Positions 1 to 13,002 of a DNA stretch of 64,000 nucleotides are shown one piece after another. The notes under the pieces were generated by a model that saw nothing but the letters and a program-made list of their open reading frames with translations, did not search any database and was not told the DNA's origin. The stretch comes from Anseranas semipalmata (Eukaryota; Chordata; Aves; Anseriformes; Anseranatidae). A program made the translations under genes and the position numbers. The first letter of the stretch is position 1, and each line of letters begins with the position of its first letter. The stretch covers positions 986,124 to 1,050,123 of the forward strand of contig VXAA01003327.1 of assembly GCA_013399115.1 (NCBI GenBank), read 5' to 3'.

Positions 1-3000
1 TGTTCAAAACCGAATAAGATCAATTATCCCCTCCTCAGAAAAACAAAACATAGACAAAAAGCATAATAGAACTAGAGGTACTTGCCCAATAGCAAGGCTA
101 TTTGATGAGAATGAATCATGGCATTAGTAGGGAAAAAATATGTTTTTAGTGCACTGTGCTGAACCAGGTCTGATTGACCAAAACAACTCTAAAATTGTTT
201 ATAATTTATGAAGTAAATTTGGCAATGAGAGTGTACTTTGAGACCCCTTAGTTTCTCATATTCTGGTCCTAATCCAGGAAAGTTCTTGCTCCATGTGATT
301 TATCCTCAAATATATGAGCATGGCCATTTTGAGGCTGGGCTAGTCCAGTCCTGAGCCTAAGGTCAGCACCATGCCAAGCACCGTGCTGTTGGAAATGGGT
401 TAACCAGTCCCCAGTAGGAGCTGCACAACCCTATGCCAGGGCTCAATGTTCTTGATCAGCAGCAGCTGATCATATAAAATGCTCTTAGTCCTTTTCAGTG
501 CAAAGTCATCTGAAAAGGATTAGGTATTAGGAGCAGCAGGTGTGAAATGTTCCTGATTTCTGCTGCAGTTCACTACACCCATGAAGGGAGACAAGAGAGG
601 TGCAGAGGTTGGATCAGGATGTGTGAGGACGGGTGCATGCTCAAGGCTGGTCCCACAGCAGGACATGTTGCAATGATCTCAGGGTCTGTGGGGATATTGC
701 TAACAATGTCAGGAACAATTTTATACAATATTAAACATACCTGGGGACTGCTAGGTTTCCTTAAGTTCTCTTTGTAAAATCCTCTTTAAAGTATAACCTT
801 TTTCTGGTGAATATTTGTGCCTACTTTATAACAGGTATGGGGCTGAGTACTTGGCCTTACTGCTTTCTCCTTCAGCCATAGAGCATCTAGAGAAGGCGAT
901 GCACTTCACCTGTGCTTAGGAAAATCAGGTGGTTAGTCAGCTTCTTCAGACACTGACCCATACCAGATTACTGTAGTATGGGACTTCTTGAGAAAATGGG
1001 TAATAAATAGCAGCTGAAATGACCCCTAAATACCATCTTATATATTTTGAGTACACCATGAAGTTGCTTCCAGTCTGCCTGACTTGGGCCTCTAATTCAT
1101 ACCTATGTTTTAGGTACTTAAGAACTCAGCCTTCCAAAGCAAGGGTCTAATTTCTGGTACAGACAATGAAGAAAAGCACCTTCAAGGCTTCCAGAAAGAG
1201 TCTTATCTCCTAATTTAGGTACCTATGTGCAGGCAGTTAGAAGATCCCTCTGGAGCAATGAGAGGTGATTGTCTCATGCTCTTAGTCAACCAACATTAAG
1301 GTCCAAGGTTGACATCTAAGGCAGGTTTAGTCTAAACTCACAATCTCAACTCCTGCTATAGTCTGTAGAGAGGGAGACGGCTCTCTCCAGGAGGCAAGTC
1401 ATCTCCCTGTAAAACAGGTATCTAAGATATGAGATGAAGGATGAGACCATCCCTCTTTACTGTTAATAAAGAGAGAGCCAAGGTGATTTAATTAGATTAC
1501 AAATTTATGATGAGTGTTACATTGTTTTCTTAAGGGGTCCAGCCTGAGCTCGTTGTCTAGGCTTCTTCTGCAGTCGAGAGGAAAGACAGGAACGTCTGGA
1601 AGGCAATTCATCCCATCTTATAGTAAATAGTACAGATTGCCTTCTGGAAGTGCTCATTTTTCATTGCTCAGAGAGAAAGACTAGTCACCCAGCTTTGATT
1701 AGACACCTAAATCATAGTTGGCTAAAAGTACATGAATGATTCCTTCCAGAAACTAGTGTTTGTCTGGATGCCGCATATATATGCTTGTATATATACATAG
1801 AAAAATTAGAGGTCCATCAAGATCCATCTCTAACATGTCCCTCTTTCAGATTTTCTTATTTAAGCCAATGTTGTAGTTATAGCTCCTTGGTTTGGGGGAG
1901 GAGAGAAATGAGTTCTGTGTCTTTGTATCTGCCTTGGAAGAAATGGGTGGAAGACACGTGTGTTCTGTGAGGAAGGAGGGAATGGAAAATCCCATGAAGA
2001 GGCATCATTTTTTCCAGCTGTGTTTGGGATAGACAAATACAGCTGCTGGATAAATGGAATGTCTGATATTTCTGTAACAAAGAGAGTTTCACCGGAACAT
2101 TTTAATTTGCTGTTTTCTTCTTCTTAATCCATCCCAAAATGCTGGAATCTCTACCAAATATGACATTAATAATAGGAAGTACTTGACATAAAAGCTTCTT
2201 TGCTGGCTTTTATAAGCAAACTTTAGTTTTATTTCTCTGTGGTCAGTTACAAAAGATATGCAGATCCTGTCCTACAGGCTTTATCTTTGCAAGATATCCT
2301 TTTAATGATGCTTTCTAATCTTGAAGTAATACTGGCTGCCTAATTCCAGTAGCGCAGAGCAGTAAGTCACATACGCAAAGAGATTCAGTCACGAAGCAAA
2401 CATTTCTGATGCAGTGTAATCTGGCAATGCTGTGTTCATCCTTCTTTTCCTAAGGAGCAGAGCCAGTGAGTTCATGGCCAAATTGCTTTTCCATGATACC
2501 TTGCCTCTTTCTACAATTTTTTTTTTCCTAAAATAGGGCTGTATATACTCTTTTAGGGCTTGGAGGCAGACCAGGAGGAGGGAGACATAAAGCATTTAGG
2601 GTGAGAGGACCAAATTCCTTTTGCTTCACACCTACGCTGAGACAGAGATGTCATTCTGCATTTTACACCATTGTGAAGAAAGGCAGCATTTGGATGCAAG
2701 ACAGAGAAACCTGCCGCTATCCATCTGAAACAGTCTGACAAAACTGCAAAAGCATTTAGGTGTCTGGAAAACAGACTGTCTGGTTTGTGTTTACGTTGTA
2801 AAAAGCCCAAAATGAGAAATAGCGGATGAAAGAAAAATCTACTCTTAGTGACCCCTTCATGTTTTCCTGCCTATTAAGAACCTAGCTTTTAACTCCGGGA
2901 GACGAGTAGGCAGCATTTCTACATCTGCATGCTTCAGCTCCATTGTAGAATAGAACGAGTGTGGAAACGAATTATAACATTTCTTTGAAAACAGCAAAAT

Positions 3001-6000
3001 AGGGAGTTAAAAATACGATGTTTGTATCAGATGCCAGGAGAGGTATATCATATGTAGACAGAGTGCCAGTGGTTTCTGTTAAACCATTTAAAGGAGCCTA
3101 GGAGAATGGGAGGTTGCATGGGAGTATAAAATATTCTTCACCCTTTTACTGCCAGGGTGCAGGTGTAAATTATGCTACGGACGACATTTTCTCTTAATTG
3201 AGGAACTGATAATTACTGTGTGTTGGGCACAAAATCCTGGCGAGGGAAACAGCTTTCTGCTTTTCATGCCCCCCTTTCTGTGAGCGCACTTTGCTTGCTC
3301 TGCCTTGTCGAGCAGCCACACTCACACCCGCGTGTCAGAGCTGCCTGCTGGGTTTCAAATTTTGCAGCTGCCGGGCCTTGGAAAACATGTTTTCATCAAG
3401 CAAAAATGTATGGGCTTCTACATAAATGAACTGCAGCTTACAAATATTCGGCGGTGCTGCTGGACTGCCAGGCTAAGGAACCGCTGCGAAACTCGCAGCA
3501 GGCGTCGCAGCCCAGCTATTTCCAGCCCAGGAGCCTGGCCATGGATTAGGAGGGCAAGTGGCTTGGGCTGGACGCTGGCTCTGCAGTGAGGGACGGATCG
3601 ATGTGCCCTGCTCTGAAGAGAAACCCTGGCAAGGAGGACAGAAGGGCTCCTTTTCAAGCCTGGAGGTACCACGCAGAAATGAAGCTTCTGCCTCGTAATG
3701 GCTGCAGCTTGCAGAGGCACCACGCAGAATCACTTAACCTCTCGCTCCTCTCCCTCATCGACAGCATCTCTATTTACTGTAGTTTGGGCTTCTCACTCAC
3801 ATAATTTTTAGACACAACTACAAATCCTGCAAATCTTATCCAAGGAGTGACAGACTAATCACCTCTCTCGCTCTGGCTAGACCTATGTGCAAGCCATGCA
3901 GCTGTCATACAACCAGTCATAAGATGCTGGTGCGTGTGACCCACCTATATTTACTTACATCTCACAGCACTGTCGAGGCTTGACTGTGTCGAAATTTAGG
4001 GGTGAAAGGGAACAGTTATCTAACGAGGTCCAGTTAAAGCTAAATAGATCAAAGACAAGGAAAAAACTTCCACGGCATAGAAACTGGAGCTGTGGTCTTG
4101 AAAGCTGTCATTTTGGGCCTTTTCCAAAAGCAAGTCTTGCCTTTAAAACGAGAGTAATCAAATCTCAGACTCCAGCATGCTAGCGGGTAGCTCCAGGGAT
4201 CAGCAGTTCATTTCCTTTTATTTAAATCATCAAGGATTAGCCACTGCTGGATTGGGATAATGAATTTGAATTAATATGGCCAGGTTATGATCATGTCAGA
4301 TTATGATCCCATCTTTTTGCTTGTGCAGCACTAAGCTTCGGTGACTTCAGTACTCTGAGCAGTTTCTGCGGGTTGGCGCGGGCAGGGATTGATGGGCTGA
4401 GCCACTCAGCACCATCACTGGGAAGAGCAGCCTGCCCGTTGCCGCATGTCCTGTGGCCGTAGGTGATGTGATATGATAGATGGTCTTTTATGGACGTCCC
4501 AGGCACAGGCTGGTTCTACACGTACCGTAGAAGAGCACTAGCAACACCCTGTAGCTGAGTAAGAAAGAACCAGTGCCTGACAAAATTAATTCTAATTACT
4601 GAAATGCAGATTGGGATCTTTGGGCACTACCATAATCGTAGTAGTAGTAATAAATAATAAGTGTGGTTATCATTATTTTATTATTGTTTTCCCTCTAGAC
4701 ATTGCGGTGAGGAGAAAGAACCTTGGATAGACTTACCTGGATAATTACTTACATAAATTTCACCACATTCCTGAGAAACAGATTTATTAGCTGCATAATG
4801 CCAGCTCTCTGCTAAGCTGGTTTTTGATAATGTAATAAATACCATTAAAACAAATCAGATATGAGTTGGTTAAGGGGGTGAGCTTTAAGTTTGATGAGAA
4901 TAAATTTTTATTCTGTCATTTTATTTTAAATTTTCCTTCCCATATAATCCACCAAAACCTGTTTGCATCTTTTATTTACCTTTAACAAATCATTCTCACC
5001 TCGGGCTATTTTGCCACATATTTGCTGAATTAGGCAGCCAGAAATACTTATAAGCAAGTTAGAGCCTGCGCTGTTAATAAATTGCCCCAGTTTTTTCCTT
5101 CTCCACCAGTACCTCGTGAGCGTCCGTTTGTTCTCAGTCCCTGGCAGAAGGCTAGGCCATGAAATGCTGTTCTTCCAAGGGCACTTGCTGTTTACTTGTT
5201 CATTCACTTGCAAGTCGTTTTAGCCAGCATCTTGAAACTCGTCATCTTTCTTAAATCTCAGCAGGGAGGCAGATTTGTGCCTCAGACTGTGATCCCCGAC
5301 ACTATAGCCGTACAGGCTGCCACTGATCCCGCTCCTTTAGAAACAGTCTTTACCCGGCAATTAGACTCTGTTCCCTCTTTGAATAGCATTAAGGGTATAT
5401 ATGAGACATGGCTCTTTTGTTTGTTTTGTTTTATTCTGGCCATGTTGTTTGTGAACAAAAGCATTTGCTGATAATCCCGTTGCTCGTCTTGGTTTGTAAT
5501 GATCATTTCTGTGATGGTGAATTAGCAGGAACGGCTGGTGCATGCCTGAGCTCACAGACATTCATTTTCCTGATTTTCTTCTGATAGAGCAGGTGCAAAC
5601 AGACAGCATTTGACCCTAACAAGTTAAACTAGTCTTGCCAAATTTTGTTTGCCTGGAACAAGGAACATTATTTGTATCAACATCGTGGTAAAAAGTGAGC
5701 AAATGGATTTGTTGGTCAGGTAAATTTTCATGACAAATTTGCAAGCCTGTGTTTAAATAATGTAATTTATTTAATCTTGTGATTTTACTAGTTCTTTATC
5801 GTAATCATACAATAGCACCATTACGGTATACATTTTCTTCTCTCATGAGACGGATGGATAGTGGCTGAGGCTCAAAGATAATATTTATCTACAAGATAGT
5901 ATAACGAAGGCAGAGATTTGCAAGTTAATACATTTTGAGCTGATAAAATAATTCCAAAGGAGGAGCAATGCTAGGGTGTAATTTATTTTTTAAAAAATCC

Positions 6001-8198
6001 CTTTTAATAGAACATTCAGTGCCTTATGACATACATATTGCAATGATGTTGCTCTATAAATGTCCCTTCCTGTCATCATTTACATGATGGATTACCTTGC
6101 AGCTGCATAAACTTGAACAACTCAGTAAATAACCTGTTACCACAATGTGCACATGCATCTTGGGGTGTGTGTTGTGGAAATGCATGTTGGTCTGTTTGTG
6201 CATCTATGCTTTTATATTTCATGAGCCTGTAATTATAATAAATCAAGCTTTTCAGTATGAAATACTACTTTCCATGTACAGTGCCATGTCTGGTCTGTTC
6301 ATAGCTGAAGGCTGGCTAGAATATGACTAAGTTTTTTGTTGTTTCTCCCAAGATAAATAGACATGTGGGTTTTGAACCGTTTAATAACTTTGATGATGAT
6401 GAAAAGTCAAATAGTGGACAGTTAAGATGCAGCAACACTGCTCTCTCTTTGCCTGGAATTTCAATGCTTTAAGAATTATGTTCCACAGTAAACAAGATAT
6501 TCAGCCTAAATTGTGTAGACTTGAACAGGAGTTTTTAATGAGCACATAGCTAACAGGCTCTTAAGCCTCATGAGAAGCTGCCTGTCCCAGTCTGGAGTCC
6601 TTTTTCAGTAATCAAAATAATTTGACAGAGATAAAAAGAAGAAGTTTCCCTTTATTTAAGTGCTTCATCTTACATAAAAATCTTAGATTTCCTGTTTTCT
6701 GTAGACCAAAACACTGTCCAAGGGACAAAGGGTTTTTTTTGTTGTTGTTGTTGGGTTTTTTTTGGTTCTATCTATCTTGGTAGCAAATATTTTGCTCCAG
6801 TGGAATGGGAACACAATTAATGTATGGTAAACATTCATGTTCCTAATTATGAAAGCAAGCCAAGAAGATCAGGGTGTCGAGCTGATGGGGCAGATCCTGG
6901 GAGCACACGAGGTGCCAAGGCCAGCAGGCAGCGGTCCACCAGGCCAGGACATTGCTTTGGTCCGTGCAGGGAGAGACGAGCCCCAAAATATGTGCCTTAG
7001 ATGACATGCTCCAGGAGTTGGATCTCCCGCAAGTGTTCTGGCAGTCCTATAGTGTCCTGTTAGCTCCAGCATATACCTTTAGCAGAAGATATTCATATTC
7101 CTGAGTTGTATGAGATCCTAAGCAATAGATAGTCAGAGATACTGTTTTTTCTTTAATTACAGTTCCAGAATTTGTCTTATTTCCTGTTTCTTATAAGCAA
7201 ATTCTGAGGACTGTGCTAAAGTGCGGTAGAAACAAAACTGAGGCTGTATTACGGAGCTAGCTCTTTGCCATTGTCTCCTGTAGGAAGAAGCAGGTAATGG
7301 TGGCAGGCTCTCTGTGATGGAGAGATGGACCTTGGATAGGGAGAAAGAAAAAGACTCTCACTAAGTCCCATGTGGCACACAGTCTTAGCTTTAGTGCCTG
7401 GGGAAAGCACACAAATAAATGGTAATTCTTAGAGTGCCTTTATTTTACAAGATAGTCATTTATTTCAGTACCCATCTACATCATACCTTTGAGTCTACAG
7501 CGCAGTGAGTCATATGGCTTCAGATGTAAATAGGTGTCACAAACTCTGTCAGTCCTCCTGTTCCCAACGAGGCAGTCTGGGAGGAAGTTGAACCAACTGT
7601 TCCTAGTCAGTAATGTACATTTACATAAAACGTTTCACATTTTTCATGTTTATTCTGTGCAGATGGCTCCATTTTGAGCATCCAGAATTTGTTTTGACGT
7701 TGTGACTGTAGCTTGTAAACAGAGAGTTGGCTGGCATCTGCACCGGGTAAAGGTAGCTTTTCGCGTTTGATCTAAAATTGAGTGAGGCTGTAGCCAAACC
7801 ATTAGTCAGTCAAAATAATGTTGCAAGCCGGTTAAAGGCAGCATGTCCAAACCATGAGGGAAGCCTGAATAAGAGGCGGTAGGGTTGTCCATAAGTTGAC
7901 AAATTAATGCACTAGCAGCGTTTCACTTACACAGCTACTTTAGCTAGGCTCTAAATTCAGTTGCTTTGCAACTCAAAGCATCTCACTATTAAATGTTTTG
8001 AGCTGAATCACACAGAAGTTCTGTTAAGTGAATGTGTTGATACAAATAATGCAGTGAAAGTGCATAGATATACCTATATTTATAACTCAAGGTGCAGAAA
8101 ACTCAGTTGCATCTCTATTAAGCATGAAAACACTAGCACTAGTTTTTGTGTATGGAAATGATCTTGAAGGACAAATGAAAGCCAAAAATGTAAAGTTC

Positions 8199-8215
8199 TT
8201 TTTTTTTTTTTTTTT
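8199..8215. repeat. Poly(T) run
   Basis: Seventeen consecutive T. No SINE-like or processed sequence is recognisable beside it. Confidence 0.9.
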
Positions 8216-9700
8216 CCTGTGGTCAGATGCACTCCTAATCTTGCAGATGAGGTTTTAGGGTTATTTTTGTTGCTATCAGTATTTAAATGTTTTTGCTCTT
8301 TTGTATACATGAGTTAACAGAAAGGGACACCAATTTTGTTTTGTTATTTGAGTGTAGTTGAGCCACCTTTTGCTTTAAAAGGCTCCCTCTATCTGTCTTT
8401 AGTTTAAGGAATTAAATCAGAGGATAGGTAGCCAGAGCATGTTCAAAGGCCTTGGCTTTATTTTGTTGGACCTAGTTATTCCAGACAATACAAAACATTT
8501 TTCTGTGACCCCCCCCCACCCCTCTTTCCATTGAGAGTGTATACGTGCTTCCTGCTTATCTGTTGGTTCAGTTCTGCTTGCACATTGCTCAGGTCTGTCA
8601 CCTTGCTCGAGAAATACATGATTTGTAAATCTGAAAGAATTCCCCAACAGCTACCATAAAATTAAGCTGTTAAAGAGCTCTTGTAGCTTGTTTAAATGTA
8701 GACCTGAACAAACCTCTTCGCTGTTTAGCCCAAGATTAATCTTTTAAAAGTCCTGTTCTAAATCACTTCCTAATTTTAATGAGTTTATATATCAGCCTTT
8801 GCCAGATTTTTACTGTAGCCATTCTCAAAGATTACAGCAATGATAAAGTAAGGACTAAAACTGTTTATTATATATTATTCTCCAGAAGCAAAACTTTTTC
8901 CCCCAGAGGCTGTTGGGAGAGTTATTGATTTCCTGCCACAATGTGAAATGTGTGACCTTTATAATATGAGCAATGATTACAAGGCCAATAAAATGACATC
9001 ACTCTATTTAAACTTCAGAGTTCACAGGGCAAATAGCAGCATGTGCCACATTCAGTGATGTCCATGGACGATAAGTGTACATTGCCTGGCTTCAAGTGAG
9101 ATGGAAACACTAAGCAGACAGGCTATCCACCCTGAAAATGCCCGATGTTTGTTCAGGGGTACAGGAGCAGGAATACGGCTCTACCAGGGAGAGCTATAGC
9201 TTTTCACAGCTCTTAAGGCAAGCAGTCAATGAGGTTTTCAGGGTTGGCATTTCTAAGAGGGACTTTTCTAACCCTTTGCATCTACTGATGCCACGGACAA
9301 AATGCCTCCTGATCCGAGACAGGATCAGATACTTGGGGCACAGCTGTATGCTTTTGTACGTATTTTCCCCAACCAAATGCATCTGCAGTTACAAGGCTAA
9401 ATTCTGTTCTTTATGCTGCTTTAGTCATTCGTTGCAGTTCCTCCACAGTAACTGACAGAAGGCTATGTCCCAAATATATGAAGTATAACTGCACAGAACA
9501 TATTGATATTCTAATACGTATGAAAACCAGGAATATAGAAAGCTGCCTGAGTTCTAGTCAGGCTTGGAAAGGGATTCCACAACCTGATTCACCAAAATCA
9601 TTTAAGAAGATAAATTTCTGGAATCTCTATTTCCACAGACTGTTTTCTTCTATTCCTTCAAAAACTCATTTTCGATCCATCAGGGCCTGCTTCAAACAGC

Positions 9701-9875
9701 TCCCCGCCCGTTCTCCATCCCGTGCCACTCCACCCGAGCCCGATCCCAGCGGGCAGACCAGGGGATCTCAGCCACGGCCGCGCTCAGCGTTTGGTCCTGC
9801 GGGGCCGTACCGCTCGAGCGCTTGCTGCTCAGACAGCACAGGCGAGACAGCACAGCACACGCAAGCCATCGCAGA
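9701..9875. other. CpG-dense patch inside the first intron
   Basis: By hand count there are about 18 CpG dinucleotides in roughly 175 bp, in a GC-rich stretch surrounded by CpG-poor DNA. It could be a small orphan CpG island, an enhancer or an alternative promoter. No repeat family or exon is recognised in it. Confidence 0.6.
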
Positions 9876-10844
9876 GGAAGGAATAGGGATAATTTTCTTT
9901 CCCATTTCTGGCTCATTGTGCAATATCAATAATCTCTGTAGCTTTGTATTATACTTGCTGTAAGTGGCTTTAGTGATTGATTAAACACCTTAGCTTTTCT
10001 TTGGCATTTAATCAATTGCAGCAGCAGTTTATTGCTTGGTATATTACAAAGTAAAAGAGATTATTACTTAATTATTCTGAAAAATAGCAGCTTGCAGTTG
10101 TTGCTAACATCGGTACATGTCTACACTGGCATGGGTGTCATGTCGTCTCTTCCTTTGTGCCCCCTCATCTGTGCTCTGGGAGAGAGCGTGTGATTCCCAT
10201 GGCAGCTGTCACCAGGTCACGTGCAGTCATTCCCGGAGCCATCACCAGCATAGTGCAATTAGTGGTACTAAATAAATAATTGCTTACAGTGGGGCTTCCT
10301 GCAGTGCAAAGAGCCTGATTCTGACGCTTGCTGGGTACCTCCAGATCTCACTTAAATTTTAAGCAATGTCCTTATTAACGAGCCCACCTGAATGTGAACT
10401 CACTGTCAGGTACTAAGCACTTCTGAAAATAGTTCAGCAAGAATTACATTGGTACCAGGAGGCATTTTGATAGCCCAGGGTGCAGCAGCGGATGTGTGCA
10501 CAACTGGAGATAAATCAGATACAGGGAATGTTATTGGTATGTGAGTGCGCAATAGAAAAAATAATATCTTGTGACATCCTCTTGAGGATCTAGGAAGTTC
10601 TGACTCTTCTGTTTTCACACCCGAGTGCAAAACTGAATCCATACGCAAGAGTTCAGAACAAATATTGTGGTGCGATAAAGCATAAGGACTCAGGATAGCA
10701 CACACATCTCTGCCTGTAGGGATACCACAAGTACCATGGTCAATATGTATTCTTATCCATCTGCTTATGGAATAGGATCTAATCCACCTGTATTCACATG
10801 CAAAAGGATAGTCCAATATTTAGAATTAAAAGTTGAGGTTTAGT

Positions 10845-10985
10845 TCCTTGCTTTGCCCCTGACTTTCTCTGTGATCATAGTCAAGTGATTTTCTTTCCTT
10901 TGCCTCAGTCTTCTTTTGTGAATGAGAGTAACCATTGTTCACTACCTTAGAGAATCATATGAAATGAGGGGCTGCTAGCTGCTCC
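10845..10985 (+). mobile_element. MIR SINE fossil
   Basis: The order of landmarks is that of the MIR core and 3' part: 'CTTTGCCCCTGACTTTCTCT', 'GTGATCATAGTCAAGTGATT', 'TCCTTTGCCTCAGTCTTCTT', 'GTGAATGAGAGTAA', and 'GAGAATCATATGAAATGAG' near the end. Divergence is high, as expected of an amniote-age SINE. Confidence 0.6.
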
Positions 10986-11045
10986 CCCGTTGTGGTAAAT
11001 GGACATCATATACATTCTTTCAGTAGAAAAATGAAACCTCCTTAA

Positions 11046-11170
11046 AGCTTTCATCCTGCAAAGATTCTTATTAACCTAAGTAGTGTGCTTGACTTGAACA
11101 GCACTAGTCAATGGAAGACCAGAGACAAAGCATCCGCAGAAAGTTTTAAGCATTTCCCAAAACAATTTTA
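11046..11170. repeat. Possible old palindromic sauropsid repeat
   Basis: 'ATCCTGCAAAGATTCTTATT' at one side and 'GACAAAGCATCCGCAG' at the other, with an 'AGCACTAGTCAATGG' middle, recall a hairpin-like interspersed repeat with CCTGCAAAG ends and a 'gtcaatgg' centre. The match is poor and the family name is unknown to me. Confidence 0.3.
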
Positions 11171-12360
11171 CAGGTTGTTGGATGGAGCAGGGGGGATGAG
11201 GGTGGCCAGTTCATCACTTTTTTATGAGGGCATAAAATTGAAGCTAGTATGTTGTTTACTTTTGCTCCATTATGGTAGTAGAGGTCTGACCACCACCTTT
11301 CTAGGCAGCTTTGTGAATCCAAGAGGCTGGTAGTGCTCTTGCTCATGCTTAAAGCTGGCATTGCCTGTGAATAGTGATGCTTTGGCCAGTCTGTGTAAGT
11401 CATGCAGAATCGTATGCTGGTTTTGTGTCAATCGTGCAATGGCTTTTGCAAGTACTCTAGCAGAATTGGAGCGAGCAGACGTTGACTGTCCAGTGACTAG
11501 GAGAAGTTCATGTTTCTTTGAGAAGGTGCTGGATGGTCCTAACCATTAAAAGAATTTATTTTCTTACTCCAACAGATTTCCCCTCCCCTCCTTGATGTTA
11601 CGAAATTTATTATCACTTTTGTCTTTCAGGTGTAACCTGTCTTTAGTGTTGCAGACACATCAGCCAACCATGCATTAAGAACTGGGCCCTTTAATTCAGT
11701 ATAATTTTCTTTTTGTCCAATAATTTCACAAGCACTAATCCACACTTCAAATGCAGGAGATACTTTGATTCCCCAAATTGTTCAGCACTTCATGCAGGAA
11801 AAACCGTAGGCCACAGTCATGAAACTCCTAGAGGATGGCTGCTGGCTTCCTGTGGCAGAGCTGATTGTTGTTTTCCCCCCTCTCCCTACTTTGCTCTAAC
11901 CATTTTGTCTGTCTATCTTGTCTTGTATTCAGTTTTCAAAGCAATTGCCATGAAGGGCTTCCTTTTTTTAGTGCCTAAAGGGAACAATAGATTTTTTGAA
12001 TAAGTATATGCATCTATATATTTATACGACCGTCTGTTAATGCATATCAGATCTATTATATTTATACTTCAATATAACATACTGAGAAGTTCAAGCTAAG
12101 TAGAAATTATTATTTATTGTTGTTATTTTTGATGAAAAGGTCTTTAAATGTACCCTTAAATGCACATGACATTTAAAATTATTTGAGTACTGGATTCCTG
12201 AAAAACTAGATGACCTTTTCTGTTGAAATTGGAGAGGGCTTTTTCCTTAACACTTATATTATGCACAGAAGATGAGATGTTAACCGAGATGTTAAAATGT
12301 ATTGTTTCCCTTTGAAAGCTAATCCTGTTCCACATTTTCATTAATGTTGGCTCATTCATT

Positions 12361-12405
12361 TTTCTTTTTTCTTTTTCTTTCTTTCCTTTCTTTTCCTTTT
12401 CTTTT
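12361..12405. repeat. T/C-rich low-complexity tract
   Basis: The tract is T with interspersed single or double C. It lies about 270 bp before the BTB exon, probably too far to act as its polypyrimidine tract. Confidence 0.9.
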
Positions 12406-12616
12406 GCAACTGTTCTTGCATGAAAATGCAGAGTAGCAATAAACAGATTTTTCGTAAGACTTGCTTTAAGACTCTTCTCTTTCAGATCCAGTTAAAGTTT
12501 TTAAGTTCAGTTATTTTAAAATTCATATTCTTCAGTTCCATAAACAAAAAAACAAAAACAAAAAAAAAAAAGGAGAAATATAATGAGGTGCAAAGCAATT
12601 TTCTAGCCCTCACTAA

Positions 12617-12937
<321 letters not shown>

Positions 12938-12983
12938 TAACTCTTAAAAGATAATTAGGAAACTCAAGATTAAATGTAATTTA

Positions 12984-13002
12984 AATATATATATATATAT
13001 AT
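12984..13002. repeat. (TA)n microsatellite
   Basis: An uninterrupted alternating AT run in the intron after the BTB exon. Confidence 0.9.

Noticed and set aside
9478..9963. 161-codon + strand frame
   Set aside because: Its C-terminal half is merely the open reading of the CpG-dense patch. There is no family similarity and the N-terminal half is ordinary intron.
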